The notes beneath the pieces were generated by a model. That model worked only from the letters and a program-made list of their open reading frames with translations, did not search any database and was not told where the DNA came from. Both the position numbers and the translations under genes were made by a program. Of a stretch of 64,000 bases of DNA, positions 9,359 to 18,498 are shown piece after piece; the first letter of the stretch is position 1; every line of letters starts with the position of its first letter. The stretch spans positions 62,001 to 126,000 of the forward strand of contig NZ_JACJRU010000005.1 in NCBI RefSeq assembly GCF_014697425.1, read 5' to 3'. The DNA is from Nostoc sp. FACHB-110 (GTDB lineage: Bacteria > Cyanobacteriota > Cyanobacteriia > Cyanobacteriales > Nostocaceae).

Positions 9359-9694
9359 ATCTGGGCAAGATTAACCTAACAAATAGCTAACTGTTAGCCG
9401 GAAAGATGAACTATCTAAGTCTTCCGACTTTTGCTCTTTGCCTACACGCAGCAAGCCGCTAAAAGGAGGAAATCAAATTGCCAAAGAAATTGCTTTGCTA
9501 AATTTCCTCCACTTTGCAGCCTGGAGGTTAACTCCCTACTGGGTATTCAACACAAAGGGAAACTCCGTAATAGCCACTGGCTGCGGATTTTCCCTGTTGT
9601 CGCAACTGCCATTCAGTTGTAGGGTTGCAAGCAAGTGTCCGTGACTTTTGGTAATTTCCACCTTCTGGCAGTCGCGGATAGTTTGTCTGGTTTC
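9359..9694. other. Structured intergenic region between psbI and the LptD-like gene
   Basis: 336 bp with several inverted repeats: GCTAACTGTTAGC (9386-9398), arms GGAGGAAAT / ATTTCCTCC within 9462-9515, and GGGAAACTCCG / CGGATTTTCCC around 9560-9600. Two short open frames here (starting 9431 and 9438) lack family features. The region may hold a psbI 3' processing structure or a small RNA; nothing more can be supported. Confidence 0.5.
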
Positions 9695-9811
9695 TTACTC
9701 TAAATCCCGGCGGCCAGGGTTACGAGCAGGGTCATTCGACAAGAATCCGAAGACAAAGATAGTTACAAAGAAGGCAACAACAATATAAACAGCGATTTTT
9801 AAAGTCAGCAT
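9695..9811 (-). CDS. psbI: Photosystem II reaction centre protein PsbI
   Basis: 38 residues, the normal PsbI length: one membrane helix (residues about 4-24) preceded by [12 protein letters not shown] and followed by the conserved stromal tail [14 protein letters not shown]. PsbI binds next to D1 and CP43 in the thylakoid membrane and helps photosystem II assembly and stability. The start has a good ribosome-binding site, AGGAG about 7 bases upstream of the ATG at 9811. The gene stands alone, with more than 300 bp of non-coding DNA on both sides. Identification is by near-complete match to the well-known short sequence. Confidence 0.97.
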   Translation of the reverse strand: MLTLKIAVYIVVAFFVTIFVFGFLSNDPARNPGRRDLE

Positions 9812-10134
9812 AGAAATATCTCCTAAGGGGGTGAGAAAAAGCTCCTCTAAGTATCTGCCATGCAGAAAAGATAGCTACTTTATCTTACCCAGATATTGTC
9901 TCGTTTTGAGCGTACTCTATTGAGAGTGGAGAGCTACGTGATGACTACTCCATAGAGTATGGCACAAGTTTTGATATTATCTCATGCTTTGGTTTATTTG
10001 ATGGTAGATGCTGCAAACAATTTGGTTGTTGACGTTCGATGATTGCTTAAATGGCTAATCTTGTGACGTTAACTCATGAAAGAGGTTTCCCAATTCCCCA
10101 AACAAAAATATTGCTTTTTCAACCAACAGCAAAA
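9812..10134. other. Intergenic region upstream of psbI
   Basis: 323 bp. It holds the psbI leader and a hairpin at 9913-9959 (TACTCTAT / ATAGAGTA with an inner GGAG / CTCC stem). The open frame starting at 10051 overlaps the acyltransferase on the opposite strand and is not credible. No other gene is seen. Confidence 0.6.
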
Positions 10135-10845
10135 TTACTTTCCCGATACCCCTACACCTTTTTCCCACAACTTCTGATGAATGCGACTTTTAATTACTCG
10201 TGCAGGTACGCCTACAGCTACAGAAAATGGCGGGATATTTTTATTCACCACTGCGCCTGCACCAATCACGCTACCTTCGCCAATTGTTACACCATCTAAT
10301 ACTGTGACTCCATGTCCTAGCCAACAATCATCTTCAATCACAATTCCTTGACGAGTCACCCCTTGGTATTTAATCGGTTCAACGGAATTGGCAAAATTAT
10401 GATTGTTGGCATAGATACCTGAATTGGCGGCAATCATACAACGCTTGCCAATTTTGATGTTTCCTGGCCCTTCGATACAAACACCAGGGCCGATAAAAGT
10501 TTCTTCATCGATATAGATGGAAGTATCTGCTAAACAACCTATATCAACATTGCGCTCAATCGCTACGCTATTGGCTAAATAAACTTTATTGTTGGGGTGT
10601 CCTTGAGCATCTATACGTACACCTTTAAAGATATATACTCTCTTACCGACTTCAATACTCGCAGTGCCGAGAAATTCCACGCCATTTTGGATATAAACTG
10701 AACTACCTAATTGAGCAAAAATCTGACGATATACCAAATTGCGTAGTTTCGGGCCAAGAGCGATTGTGGGGATATCTCCTAATAATGTAGTCAGCAACAA
10801 TTCTTGAAATCGCTGTAATTTAGTGCTATGTAGCTGATTATTCAT
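10135..10845 (-). CDS. Left-handed beta-helix (hexapeptide repeat) acyltransferase
   Basis: 236 residues. From about residue 55 to 215 there are imperfect hexapeptide repeats (for example VYIQNG, VEFLGT, VIGAGAVV), ending with VGVPARVIKSR, typical of the NodL/LacA/maltose-acetyltransferase superfamily. The likely catalytic His lies in IYANNHNFAN. Such enzymes transfer acetyl or acyl groups from CoA donors to sugars, often on surface polysaccharides. No partner gene is adjacent, so the acceptor is unknown. The ATG at 10845 gives a full-length protein. Confidence 0.9.
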   Translation of the reverse strand: MNNQLHSTKLQRFQELLLTTLLGDIPTIALGPKLRNLVYRQIFAQLGSSVYIQNGVEFLGTASIEVGKRVYIFKGVRIDAQGHPNNKVYLANSVAIERNVDIGCLADTSIYIDEETFIGPGVCIEGPGNIKIGKRCMIAANSGIYANNHNFANSVEPIKYQGVTRQGIVIEDDCWLGHGVTVLDGVTIGEGSVIGAGAVVNKNIPPFSVAVGVPARVIKSRIHQKLWEKGVGVSGK

Positions 10846-12596
10846 GACTCGATATACCTTAGATAAATTAGGTTAGGTTGGCTAGTTTTGAATATTTTTA
10901 TGGGTCTGCTGAATTTAGGGTTTACGTAGTCAGATGAAATAGGGTTAAGGCTGCCAAAATCTTCCAACCCTCAGTGACAAACTTGGGTACGTAAATCCTG
11001 TGGTAGTGCCATTGATTTTGATTTGCTCAATTTGTTGATTGAGCTGAAGATTGTCTGAGGCTGTTGGCGGGTTCTGTCAATATAAGAACGTGCCAAACTA
11101 GCTGGATTGGATGACATCTGCAATCTCTTGATTTTGATGCGATCGCACCAGATAATTTCTCTGGCAACTCATCTAGAAAAAGCTATAATTACGCCTCATA
11201 TTTGCTGAATTTGAAGTTAATTGCAGAATTCAATCTCCAACTATGAATTTGGAAAATTGGGATATAAAAACAACAGAATTTGACAAGCTAGAAATTACGT
11301 TTTTACTCAAGCTGTTGTCTATCTATGATTATTTGTTGTTTATTAGTTACCCTATTTTTTAATTCCGTTCAACAACACTAATTTGCATTGATTTATGCCA
11401 AATACTGAAGGGCAATTCAGCACTCAATCAAAATTGAATGTTAGTTGAATCTTGCTTGGTATTTTTACCAAAATTAAATCTTGTTAAGGTGGAGTGTCAC
11501 CAACTTCAGCCATCACATTAAAATTTACCATCGGTGCAAACAAGTAGGCGCTTCCCCGACTGCAATGACGAATTTCTTGCAATAAATTTTTAGAGTATGC
11601 TGCTCTGCTCATGTTGCACGCCGATGATTTCCAAATTAACAATGTCACGATTTCATTGAAATGAGTGGCTTTTCATAATAGTTGCCTCTCAGAATAACAC
11701 ATTTTATTTTTAATGGCTCACTCTCAAGTTAGAGGTTTGAGCAAATCTTGATTCAAGGCAAAAAGTAACGATTAATACAATTATTCATGATTTATGAATA
11801 AATTGATACCTTGAGGCATCATTAACCAAGTTACTTTTAATAAGTAATATAGGAATCCGGTTTGATTTCTGAATCTAGTTGTGTAAGTAGGGAGTAGGGA
11901 ATGGGAAATGGGGAGTAGGAAAAAAATTGCTATGGATGTACTAAATTTTTGGCAAAAATTAGTATCCCTCTAGTTTCTTGTTTTCTATTCTTTGTTCCCT
12001 TTTCCCTACCTACATAAGTTATGTTCAGTAATCAAAGCGGCTTACTATATTTTTTCAAAAAATTACTAATATAAGTTAAGTATGATAATTAATTTTTTAG
12101 ATTTGATTTGCTGAAATATTATTTAATTTATCAATATATAAAATTACTAGTTTAGTTAAAAAAAACTCAGTACCCTTTCTCTTAATTGTTTTCTATCTTC
12201 CCTCTTTAGTTGAGAAATTATGTCAAATTGCTACAATGAATCCACAATTTTTGCTCAAAGCCAGCTTTTAGATTATACATAATTACTAGACTGACTGCTA
12301 CATAATTCATAATCTGATGATTTAAGTATCTGGCACAATTTACTACCTGTCAGGCAAAATATATGCATCATCCTAGTTTGAGGAGCTACGGCGTTGGTAA
12401 GACTCTACTGTTAAAATATTTGAAAACTACGGTAGTTTAGATGTATCCGGAGATTGCCAATCTCTAGGTTATCTGTTGCAGAAGCATACTATTAATCATT
12501 GAGGAGAATAGTCAAAATTTTTACGTGAATGCTAAAATTATTAATTAACATCAAATAAAAATTTCTTTATTTTACTACTTTGATAGTTTAATATAT
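10846..12596. other. 1.75-kb non-coding region with a MITE-like element
   Basis: No open frame with protein-family character is visible on either strand in this AT-rich stretch between divergent genes. It contains the MITE-like element at 11846-12051. The last 550 bp (about 12050-12596) are especially AT-rich and form the upstream region of the TPR protein gene. The length is unusual for this otherwise compact window. Confidence 0.7.
11846..12051. mobile_element. MITE-like element with about 56-bp terminal inverted repeats
   Basis: The left end (AATATAGGAATCCGGTTTGA...) and the reverse complement of the right end (AATATAGTAAGCCGCTTTGA...) match imperfectly over about 56 bp each, giving a 206-bp non-coding element. 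Just inside the left end lies a degenerate heptamer run (AGTAGGG, AGTAGGG, AATGGGA, AATGGGG, AGTAGGA). A related left-half copy lies at 50041-50122. No target-site duplication can be assigned with confidence. Confidence 0.65.
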
Positions 12597-14642
12597 GTGA
12601 GCTTTATGAAGCCGCTTGGTAAATTATTACAACAGGCTGACCTCGTTTCCTCAGAACAGGTAGAAATAGCTCTTCAAGAGCAGACACAAGTTGCGGGAAT
12701 GCGGCTGGGTGAAATTCTCGCTTTACATGGATGGTTAAAGCAAGAAACGGCTGATTTTTTCTCGCAGCAGTGGCCGATGCTCCTAGAGGAAGAATCCAAA
12801 CAACCTTTAGGTAAGTATTTAGAAGAAGCTGGGTTGTTAAACAAATACCAAATTAAGGCAATCCTTACTGAGCAAACACAGCAAAATCTTCGTTTTGGGG
12901 AATTAGCTGTGCAGAAAGGATGGTTAAAACCTAGTACAATTCAATTTTTTTTGGAGCATCTTGCACCAGTAACCCAATGGCCAAATCATATCTGGCGACA
13001 TACAGAGGCTCCAACCTATGAAAGTGTGACACAGACAGAAGAACAATTACATTTGGCAATGGTAGCTCCACAACAAAATGATTTGAAAACCGCAAACCAA
13101 GTTCAACAACCAAGTTTAGAGATGAATTTGGCACAACCAGAATCTTCTGAGTTCAAACTATTGAGCCGTAGTGCTGTCAAAATATTTAAATTATTTGCCT
13201 TAGATACAAAAGCCGAATCTCCAAAAGATTTACTCAGAGAAATTATCTTGTGGACAGATGGACAACCGATGTTGACGCAAAAGCTTTGTCAATTATTGGC
13301 AGAGTCAGAGTCATTTCTTTCCACAGGTGCTGAAGCTGAAACTGTAAAACAGTTAATACAAAGCAACTTGATTGACAATTGGGAAACACAAGCCGCAGCA
13401 GAACATTTACAAAAGTTGCAATCAAAGATTATTCACAATCAGGAATGCGATCCGTTGTTTTTGTTGGAAGTATATCAACAAATTTGGGAACAGGGCGAAC
13501 TCTCGATTGATAATAGTCCAGAACAAGTAGAATTACTACATTTAGGATTAGTCAAACAACAAAAAGACAAGCTAAAACTCGGCAACCGCATTTACCAATC
13601 AGTTTTTGATCGCAACTGGGTAAAAGTGGAATTAGAGAAAATGCTGCATCCCTCGTTGGCCCAAACAGCAATCTACGATCCTATTTCGTCAGCTACTACG
13701 ATTAATGTCAGCAAAACAATGGCTCCAGCAGAGTCTACAGTGAGCAAACGATTGCTGGCGTTATTGGCTATAGCTGCTTTGATGATTTGTGGTTCTGGCT
13801 TGATGGTTTTAGGGTTTAGTGTGTTTAAGTGGTTACAAATTGAAACAATTTTTAAAAGTGGGAATGCGTTATTGCATGAAGGACAATATCAGCAAGCGAT
13901 CGCCAAGTACGATAACATTGTCAAAATTGATAGCAACTACTACCAATCTTGGACTAACCGTGGCTACGCCTTAGCGCGGCTGAGAGATTACGACCAAATG
14001 CTGGAATCTTGTAAGACAGCTACTTTGATTAATCCCCGCGCCGTTTACGCGTGGAATTGCCAAGGTGAAGCTCTCTATAATCTCAAACAATATAACGCGG
14101 CGATCGCGGCTTATGACCAAGCCATCATTCTCAACTCAGAAGATCCAGCATTTTGGATTAATAAAACCGAAGCCCTACTAGCAATGCAGCAATCAGACAA
14201 AGCTTTAGTTTCGGTGAATCAAGCAATTAATTTATTAACCAAAATTTGGCAGCAGGAACCACAAGATGCTAATGCAAAAGAGTTAGCCATTGCTTATAGC
14301 TATCAAGCTAAGGTGTTATTGCAAAAAACAGACTATGAGAACGCCTTGAACGCTTTTGAGCAGGCATTAAAATATAATCCCAAATATTATGTAGCCCTCA
14401 GAGGAAAAGGCATCGCCTTACAAAATTTAAAGCGAGACGATCAAGCGATCGCACAATTCTATTATCTCCTAGACCATCATCAACTAACTAATGCCCAAAA
14501 AGCCGAGTCTTGGTATTATTTGGGGTTAAGCCTTTGCGAATTTCGCCAACACGATAAAGCAATCGCCGCCTTTAACCAAGCTTTAAAATTCAAACCCGAT
14601 TATGCTGCCGCTGTACGTGCAGTAACAGCTTGCTCCAAATAA
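12597..14642 (+). CDS. Membrane-anchored TPR protein with N-terminal repeats and winged-helix-like region
   Basis: 681 residues. Two repeats at about 4-60 and 68-122 share the pattern LGK-L--A-L---Q---AL-EQ ... G-WLK--T--FF, a module found in cyanobacterial regulators. Residues about 180-345 resemble the region after cyanobacterial STAND/AAA-like ATPase domains (WTDGQPMLTQKLCQL ... LGLVKQQKDKLKLGN), but no P-loop is present. A membrane helix lies around 384-408, followed by about six TPRs to the C-terminus. It looks like a scaffold anchored in the membrane. The GTG at 12597 is the longest start; ATG at 12606 is equally possible, and neither has a strong ribosome-binding site. Confidence 0.85.
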   Translation: MSFMKPLGKLLQQADLVSSEQVEIALQEQTQVAGMRLGEILALHGWLKQETADFFSQQWPMLLEEESKQPLGKYLEEAGLLNKYQIKAILTEQTQQNLRFGELAVQKGWLKPSTIQFFLEHLAPVTQWPNHIWRHTEAPTYESVTQTEEQLHLAMVAPQQNDLKTANQVQQPSLEMNLAQPESSEFKLLSRSAVKIFKLFALDTKAESPKDLLREIILWTDGQPMLTQKLCQLLAESESFLSTGAEAETVKQLIQSNLIDNWETQAAAEHLQKLQSKIIHNQECDPLFLLEVYQQIWEQGELSIDNSPEQVELLHLGLVKQQKDKLKLGNRIYQSVFDRNWVKVELEKMLHPSLAQTAIYDPISSATTINVSKTMAPAESTVSKRLLALLAIAALMICGSGLMVLGFSVFKWLQIETIFKSGNALLHEGQYQQAIAKYDNIVKIDSNYYQSWTNRGYALARLRDYDQMLESCKTATLINPRAVYAWNCQGEALYNLKQYNAAIAAYDQAIILNSEDPAFWINKTEALLAMQQSDKALVSVNQAINLLTKIWQQEPQDANAKELAIAYSYQAKVLLQKTDYENALNAFEQALKYNPKYYVALRGKGIALQNLKRDDQAIAQFYYLLDHHQLTNAQKAESWYYLGLSLCEFRQHDKAIAAFNQALKFKPDYAAAVRAVTACSK

Positions 14643-14656
14643 TACAGTTATGAACA

Positions 14657-15178
14657 TTAAAACGGCCAAAACCAAGGTCTAGTATCTGTGTATGTACGGC
14701 TCACAGTTCTGACATTAGAGCTTTGTGCTTGCTTAAAATCTTTCCCTAACATCTCATATAAAGCTTGGGATGGATTGCTGGTGGATGGGAAACTAAATAA
14801 AAATTGAGCGCTGTAATGATTGCAGCCAATACCTCTACGCTCTACCGCACACACAACAGATTGATTGTTTAACTTATCGCTTGTCAAATACATTGAACTA
14901 TCTGCATTATAGATAGCCTGCAAACCTTTCGCGGCATTTTCACAGGTTTGCAATGCGTTTGTGCTAGAGAAATATTTTGGCAGGAGATTCAAAATCGGAT
15001 AGTCTTTGACAGTGCCTTCTTTGTTCAAAGTCACAATTACCTTTGGCGTATTGGTATTAGCTTGACAAGTAACTTGCACACGATTGTTAGCTTGACTGGG
15101 TGTAGAGAATGTGGCAACAGCACCCAAAGCGACTATTGACCCCATTCCCAGATTTGCCAAAGACTGCAATTTCTTCAT
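14657..15178 (-). CDS. Secreted COP23-domain protein
   Basis: 173 residues with an N-terminal signal peptide (MKKLQSLANLGMGSIVALGA, cleavage probably after PSQA). The mature part has the features of the COP23 (circadian oscillating protein) family: an N-terminal VTCQANTNTPKVIVTL strand and conserved Cys residues around LQTCENAAKG and SVVCAVERRGIGC. COP23 was described as a membrane-associated, circadian-expressed protein in a unicellular cyanobacterium; its biochemical role is unknown. It converges with the TPR gene (14 bp between stops) and diverges from the tpsA-like gene, sharing a 136-bp upstream region with it. Confidence 0.85.
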   Translation of the reverse strand: MKKLQSLANLGMGSIVALGAVATFSTPSQANNRVQVTCQANTNTPKVIVTLNKEGTVKDYPILNLLPKYFSSTNALQTCENAAKGLQAIYNADSSMYLTSDKLNNQSVVCAVERRGIGCNHYSAQFLFSFPSTSNPSQALYEMLGKDFKQAQSSNVRTVSRTYTDTRPWFWPF

Positions 15179-15314
15179 ATTACTTCACTCCTATTCTTGA
15201 CCAATATTTACGCTTGAATATAGACTCAATATTATTATTTTCTACTTGAATTTACTTAAATCAAGATAAAACGTCAAGTAATTTTTCAGTGGAATTCATG
15301 ATTCCCTGTTCAAA

Positions 15315-18300
15315 ATGAAACAATTTTTTCATCAAAATTTCATCTCCAGTAGTGTCAGTATTTGCTGCTTAGTTGCCGGGTTGCCTGCCCAAGCCCAAAT
15401 TGCTGCGGATAATACAGTCAACACCAACGTTATTTCCTCTGGCAACAACTTTGAAATTACTGGAGGAACAGCAGTCGGCAGTAATCTGTTTCATAGTTTT
15501 CGAGAATTTTCTGTCCCCACGGGTGGCGAAGCTTTTTTTAACAACATTAGTAATTTAAGTAACATTACTAATATTATTAGTCGGGTAACAGGTGGTAATG
15601 TTTCCACTATTGATGGCTTAATCCGAGAAAACTACGGCGCCAATTTGATTCTAATTAATCCTAGTGGAATTACATTTGGTGCTAACGCTCAACTCAATAT
15701 CAGTGGTTCCTTTTTAGCTACTACCGCTAACAGCCTCAAGTTTGAAGATGGCGGAGAATTTACTACTGACACCACCAACCCCCCTGGACTCACGATTAGT
15801 GTGCCAATTGGCTTGCAATTTGGGACAAATCCCCAGCCAATTAACGTGCAGGGGCAAGGGCATAATATTAGTCTACAAAGTCCGATATTTCCACCATTTA
15901 CCAGAGGCACTACCACAGGACTAAAAGTGCAACCGGGAAATACCCTCGCCTTGGTAGGAGGCGGGATTAACCTAGAAGGTGGAACACTAACAGCCGAAGG
16001 TGGACATATTGATTTAGGTAGTGTAGATGGCGGTTTTGTCAGTTTAAATCCTAGCCCTCAAGGTTGGAATTTAGGTTATCAAGGAGTCACCAGCTTTCAA
16101 GATATTGCTCTATCGCAAAAAGCCTTAGCAGATACCAGTGGCTTAGGTAGTGGTTCCATTCAGTTACAAGGGCGCAATATCTCCATCGGCGATGGCTCAA
16201 TGGCTTTGATTCAAACCAAAGGAACAGAAACCGCAGGTGGAGTTAACGTCAATGCTTCTGAATCTTTAGTTTTGTCAGGAACCACCGCTGACGGACTAAT
16301 TTCCAGCAATATCTTTACTGAAACTATTGGTAGCGGCAAAAGTGGCGATATTAACGTGACAACTCCCCGCTTAATAGTGCAGGATGGCGCGGCGATATCT
16401 ACTGCTACTCATACGTCGGCTCCCGGTGGCAACATAGACATTCAAGCAGCTGATTATTTACAAGTATCGGGATTTTCAGCGGTTAATCCCAGTCGCTTTA
16501 GTAATATCACAGCAGGGGCTTTTGGCGCGGGGGTAGGTGGTAATTTAAATATTGCCACTGGTGATTTGATTATCGGCGATCGCGCCTTCATCTCTTCCAC
16601 GGCTTTTGGCAGTGGTAGTGCCAGCAATGTGAATATCCGTGCCACCAACACAGTCGATATTACAGGCACAGGCTTTGTAGAATTTCAACAGACTTTTCCC
16701 ATAGGAGCCATCTTAGGAACACTCAAACCCACTGATCGGGGAACTGGGATTTTTCTGGGAACTGAGGGTATAGGCGGCGGTGCTTCTGGTAACTTGAATC
16801 TGGAAACTGCCTCCTTAATTATGCGGAACGGCGGCGTGATTTTTAGTCCCGCATTTTTGCAAGGAAAAGGCGGCGACTTGAATATTCGGGCCTCTGAGTT
16901 GATAGATTTAAATGCTGCGGCCATTCAAGCCGGAAATAGCTTAGGCAGTAGCGGCACAGGTGGCAAGATTAGCGTTGATACCAAGCAGTTGAACTTGCAA
17001 GATGGGGCCACAATCATCAGTGCCGCATTAGGCAGTGGTGCAGGTGGTAATGTGGAAATTAAAGCCAGCAACGGCATCCAAATCTGGCGCACTCCCCCTG
17101 AGGCGGCAATTTTAACTGGGATTTACACCAACACTACTCTAGGAACTGGTAGGGGTGGTGACTTAAAAATTGATACAGGCTATCTGTTCATCAAAGATGG
17201 AGTAATTGCTAGTAATACAGGTGCTTCCCTGCCCACTCGTCTTATTCAAGTGGGAGGCCCAGGCGGAAATGTGGTGGTCAATGCCCGTGAAGCAATAGAA
17301 ATATCCGGTGTGTTACGAGACCTGAGATTTCCCAGCGGTTTGGGAACCACTGGTTATAGTCCTTCTCGCTCAGGTAACTTAACCATTAATACTAAAAAGT
17401 TGATCTTGCGCGAAGGTGCTGATGCTTCAACAGCAACTTTGAGTTCTGGACAAGGGGGAACTTTAACTGTCAACGCTTCTGATTCCATCGAACTCAGTGG
17501 GATCACTATTAGTGGCATCACATTAGGTGGTTTATCTGCTGCGGCTGGTCGGGCTAACTTACCAGAACTCAGAACAACAGGTGCTTCTGGTGACATCAGG
17601 TTATTTACAGACAAGTTAATTGTCCGAGATGGGGCCAAAGTGGATGTAGAAAGTTTAGGCCCTGGTAGGGCAGGAACTTTGCAAGTTGTTGCCAATTCTA
17701 TCTTTTTAGATAATCAAGGCACTATATCTGCTGCGACAACCTCCGGTGAAGGTGGTAACATCTTCCTGCAAACAAATTCTTTACTAATGCGTCATAACAG
17801 TCAAATATCAGCAACGGCTGGTGGCAGTGGCAACGGAGGGAATATTGACATCACTGGCTTTAGTCCTGCCAATTTTGTGGCAATTTTAGAAGATAGCAAG
17901 ATTACGGCTGATGCTGTCGAGGGTAGAGGCGGCAATATCCGGATTAACACCAAAGGATTCTTTTTGTGTCCGACTTGCCAGATTAGTGCTGCTTCTGAAT
18001 TAGGAATTGCCGGACAAGTCAGCATCATTACACCAGAGGCAGAAAATAATTTTGAAGTGCTTGATTTACCTCAAGAAGTGGCAAAACCGGAACAAGTGGT
18101 AGCCCAAGCTTGTAAATCGGCAAGAAGACAAGATCAAAGCGAATTTACCATCACTGGACGCGGTGGATTGCCACCTCGCCCTAGCGAACAGCTAAGTAGT
18201 AGTGCTTTGCTCGATTTTGGTTCTGGGGTTGCCAATGTTACTTCTCCAGCACAGAATAGTTCTCAACTACCACCACCAGCCCGTGGTTGGTATGTCAATG

Positions 18301-18383
18301 CTCAAGGTGTGGTAGTGCTTGCCAGTCAAACACCTAATCCTACTCCTTATGGCTCGGGATTAGCAGCTGCTAATTGCCAATGA
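15315..18383 (+). CDS. Two-partner secretion exoprotein (TpsA, filamentous haemagglutinin-type)
   Basis: 1022 residues. A signal peptide ends near AQAQ (residues 25-28), followed by the haemagglutinin N-terminal (TPS) domain with the hallmark LILINPSGITFGANAQLN at about 110-127. The rest is repetitive beta-helix (recurring GGNI/GGDL and LXXXDGAXI strands) up to about residue 900. A Pro/Ser-rich stretch and a conserved C-terminal piece (GWYVNAQGVVVLASQ) follow, as in many cyanobacterial homologues. It is exported by the TpsB partner encoded 115 bp downstream and is probably a surface or secreted adhesin-like protein; the ligand is unknown. Confidence 0.93.
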   Translation: MKQFFHQNFISSSVSICCLVAGLPAQAQIAADNTVNTNVISSGNNFEITGGTAVGSNLFHSFREFSVPTGGEAFFNNISNLSNITNIISRVTGGNVSTIDGLIRENYGANLILINPSGITFGANAQLNISGSFLATTANSLKFEDGGEFTTDTTNPPGLTISVPIGLQFGTNPQPINVQGQGHNISLQSPIFPPFTRGTTTGLKVQPGNTLALVGGGINLEGGTLTAEGGHIDLGSVDGGFVSLNPSPQGWNLGYQGVTSFQDIALSQKALADTSGLGSGSIQLQGRNISIGDGSMALIQTKGTETAGGVNVNASESLVLSGTTADGLISSNIFTETIGSGKSGDINVTTPRLIVQDGAAISTATHTSAPGGNIDIQAADYLQVSGFSAVNPSRFSNITAGAFGAGVGGNLNIATGDLIIGDRAFISSTAFGSGSASNVNIRATNTVDITGTGFVEFQQTFPIGAILGTLKPTDRGTGIFLGTEGIGGGASGNLNLETASLIMRNGGVIFSPAFLQGKGGDLNIRASELIDLNAAAIQAGNSLGSSGTGGKISVDTKQLNLQDGATIISAALGSGAGGNVEIKASNGIQIWRTPPEAAILTGIYTNTTLGTGRGGDLKIDTGYLFIKDGVIASNTGASLPTRLIQVGGPGGNVVVNAREAIEISGVLRDLRFPSGLGTTGYSPSRSGNLTINTKKLILREGADASTATLSSGQGGTLTVNASDSIELSGITISGITLGGLSAAAGRANLPELRTTGASGDIRLFTDKLIVRDGAKVDVESLGPGRAGTLQVVANSIFLDNQGTISAATTSGEGGNIFLQTNSLLMRHNSQISATAGGSGNGGNIDITGFSPANFVAILEDSKITADAVEGRGGNIRINTKGFFLCPTCQISAASELGIAGQVSIITPEAENNFEVLDLPQEVAKPEQVVAQACKSARRQDQSEFTITGRGGLPPRPSEQLSSSALLDFGSGVANVTSPAQNSSQLPPPARGWYVNAQGVVVLASQTPNPTPYGSGLAAANCQ

Positions 18384-18498
18384 GCTAGTAAAAAAAGGAT
18401 AAAAGATGAAGTAGAAAATACACAAAAGCAATCTATTATAGGTGCTTGATTGATGCTGAAAGGTACTAGATGTTTTGTTGTGCTAGCCGCTTAAGAGA

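Noticed and set aside
9431..9644. Short plus-strand frames between psbI and the LptD-like gene
   Set aside because: Composition is not protein-like, and the segment is better explained by inverted repeats.
17354..17695. 113-codon minus-strand frame and similar ones inside 15.7-18.0 kb
   Set aside because: Shadows of the repetitive TpsA gene.
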